Assembly (NCBI RefSeq): GCF_012163135.1 | Contig: NZ_JAAVUP010000001.1 | Coordinates: 62,001 to 126,000, forward strand | DNA length: 64,000 nucleotides | Origin: Neoroseomonas oryzicola | Lineage (GTDB): Bacteria > Pseudomonadota > Alphaproteobacteria > Acetobacterales > Acetobacteraceae | Reading direction: 5' to 3' | Part shown: piece after piece, positions 62,988 through 64,000 of the stretch | Position numbering within the stretch: the first letter of the stretch is position 1 | Layout: each line of letters starts with the position of its first letter | Notes under the pieces: generated by a model | Seen by the model: the letters and a program-made list of their open reading frames with translations, nothing else | Database searches by the model: none | What the model was told of the DNA's origin: nothing | Program-made: the position numbers and the translations under genes

Positions 62988-63800
62988 ATGTCTGCCTTCC
63001 TGTGCTCGGCCTGTGGCGCCCAGTTCACGCCGTCGGACGCGCCCCCCGCATCCTGTCCGCTCTGCACCGACGAACGGCAGTTCGTCCCGGCCTCCGGCCA
63101 GGCCTGGACGACGCTGGAGCGGCTGCGGGCCGGGCACACCAACATGTTCCGCCGGCTCGCCCCTGGGATCATGACGATCGAGACCACCCCGCGCTTCGGC
63201 ATCGGGCAACGGGCCTTCCTGGCGCGCACGCCGGCAGGCAACGTGCTTTGGGAATGCATCGCCCTGGTCGACGATGCCACGGTCGAGGTGATCAAGGGCC
63301 TGGGTGGCGTGACCGCGATCGCGATCTCCCACCCGCACTACTACACGACCATGGTGGAATGGAGCCGCGCGCTCGGCGGCGTGCCGATCCATCTGCACGC
63401 CGCGGACCGCGAATGGGTGATGCGGCCCGACGCCGCCGTGCAGTTCTGGGATGGCGACGCGAAGTCGCTCGGGCCGGACCTGACGCTGATCCGGCTCGGC
63501 GGGCACTTCGCCGGCGGGACGGTCCTGCATTGGGCAGGCTGGGAAGGCGGGCGCGGCGTGCTGCTGTCTGGCGACATCCTTCAGGTGGTGCCGAGTGGCC
63601 ATGTCAGCTTCATGTGGTCCTACCCGAACCTGATCCCGCTGTCGGCCGCCAAGGTCCGCCACATGGCGGAGATCCTGGAGCCCTTCGCCTTCGACGCCGT
63701 CTACGGGTCCTTCTCGGGGCGGGGGCAGATCGATGCGAAGGGCAAGGAGGTCGTCGCCGCCTCCGTCGCGCGCTACATCGCGAGGATCACCGACATCTAG
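62988..63800 (+). CDS. MBL-fold metallohydrolase-like protein with N-terminal zinc ribbon
   Basis: The 270-residue protein opens with four cysteines (C6, C9, C23, C26) in CSACG and CPLC, a zinc-ribbon module. The MBL fold follows, with ISHPHYYTTMVEW (H115, H117), HLHAADREWV, LGGHFAGGTV and LLSGDILQVV. The canonical HxHxDH motif is incomplete: the Asp and last His are missing, so the metal site may bind one ion or the enzyme may be altered. AAGGGA lies 7 bases before the ATG. Likely regulated by the divergent LysR. The substrate is unknown. Confidence 0.8.
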   Translation: MSAFLCSACGAQFTPSDAPPASCPLCTDERQFVPASGQAWTTLERLRAGHTNMFRRLAPGIMTIETTPRFGIGQRAFLARTPAGNVLWECIALVDDATVEVIKGLGGVTAIAISHPHYYTTMVEWSRALGGVPIHLHAADREWVMRPDAAVQFWDGDAKSLGPDLTLIRLGGHFAGGTVLHWAGWEGGRGVLLSGDILQVVPSGHVSFMWSYPNLIPLSAAKVRHMAEILEPFAFDAVYGSFSGRGQIDAKGKEVVAASVARYIARITDI

Positions 63801-63810
63801 TCACCCTGGC

Positions 63811-63830
63811 GCGCCGGCGGGCGCCGGCGC
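63811..63830. terminator. GC hairpin after the MBL gene
   Basis: Perfect 8-base arms GCGCCGGC (63811-63818) and GCCGGCGC (63823-63830) enclose GGGC, 10 bases after the stop. There is no U-run. It probably limits read-through into the next gene. Confidence 0.4.
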
Positions 63831-63911
63831 CTAAGGCTTGTGCAGTCCCTGGTTCCCCGGCCGATTCGGCACGCGGCCGCAAGCGGCACGCCGGTTGCTT
63901 CACGACCGGGC

Positions 63912-64000
63912 ATGACCGCACTCACCCAGGCCCCCGACCGGGGGGGACCCGCCCAGCCGCTGCTCGAGGTGACCGGCCTCGTGAAGCATTTCCCCATCCA
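63912..64000 (+). CDS. Start of a dipeptide-type ABC ATPase (partial)
   Basis: The window ends 29 codons and two bases into this gene. The visible residues end in LLEVTGLVKHFPI, the typical start of DppF/OppF-type ATPases. No ribosome site is visible before the ATG, so a different start is possible. It suggests a third peptide importer to the right of the window. Confidence 0.65.
   Translation, partial: MTALTQAPDRGGPAQPLLEVTGLVKHFPI

Noticed and set aside
1-64000. Mobile elements, prophage, toxin-antitoxin pair or defence system
   Set aside because: I saw no transposase, integrase, terminal inverted repeats, nuclease-helicase pair or compositional island; the accessory content is metabolic.

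Overview
The window is about 70% G+C by eye and almost completely coding, with many ATGA, GTGA and TGATG stop/start overlaps. Content and style (Bug-family and dipeptide-type solute receptors, CoxM-type flavoprotein, short flagellin, SbmA-like ABC exporter, M81 peptidase, GlxR/Hyi/serine-glyoxylate transaminase) suggest an alphaproteobacterial chromosome, most likely a Roseomonas-like member of the Acetobacteraceae. That placement is inference. I see no rRNA, tRNA, CRISPR array, insertion sequence, integrase or phage gene, and no gene-free stretch over about 300 bases.

Layout. 1-3337: end of a molybdenum hydroxylase (large subunit tail, FAD subunit), then an HpxZ/AtzH-like protein, a thioredoxin-fold isomerase and a DadA-like FAD oxidase. 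3446-5192: a two-domain cold-shock protein with an Arg/Gly-rich repeat linker, and an orphan flagellin. 5193-14500: racemase-like protein, Bug receptor, secreted hydrolase, serine-glyoxylate transaminase, quinone reductase, a 969-residue FAD/Fe-S 2-hydroxyacid dehydrogenase, a DUF924 protein and a lipase-like protein. 14713-19465: a DUF1194 von Willebrand-like protein behind a leader able to form two competing structures, then a tightly coupled five-gene set (renalase-like flavoprotein, PNPOx-like protein, DUF3253, DUF1499, SbmA/BacA-like ABC exporter) with no function I recognise. 19469-26664: HSL-type esterase, a Pat-type protein acetyltransferase, an XRE regulator, glxR and hyi. 26770-33470: AI-2E-type permease and a complete five-gene dipeptide ABC importer. 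33467-38511: membrane protein, gamma-glutamyltransferase, yraN, comM and a duplicated-domain secreted protein.

38518-49825 is the most coherent unit. A coupled dipeptidase and histone-deacetylase-like amidohydrolase run leftward; a second peptide importer (Tat-type receptor, two permeases, one fused double ATPase) runs rightward, followed by an M20 deacylase, an HyuC-like carbamoylase/amidase and an M81 peptidase. It looks like a system that imports modified peptides or N-blocked amino acids and hydrolyses them. 49930-51861 encodes an FG-GAP/DUF4114 calcium-binding-type surface protein without a visible signal peptide. 51874-56590: KDG kinase and KDPG-type aldolase, CNNM/CorC transporter, purine phosphoribosyltransferase and CsaA. 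56752-61169: a gamma-glutamyltransferase homologue of the HpxW/YwrD type, macro-domain protein, amidase and a receptor-like protein lacking a signal. 61170-64000: lipoprotein, stand-alone AsnC effector domain, divergent LysR regulator and zinc-ribbon MBL protein around a clear dyad, and the start of another dipeptide ABC ATPase.

Common themes are uptake and breakdown of peptides, ureides or amides (importers, amidases, racemase, HpxZ and HpxW-like proteins) and glyoxylate metabolism (transaminase, FAD/Fe-S oxidase, GlxR, Hyi). No single undescribed system is certain. The best candidates are the 15523-19465 cluster, the DUF1194 leader switch, and the LysR/MBL pair. All family names come from recognised motifs, not from database searches.
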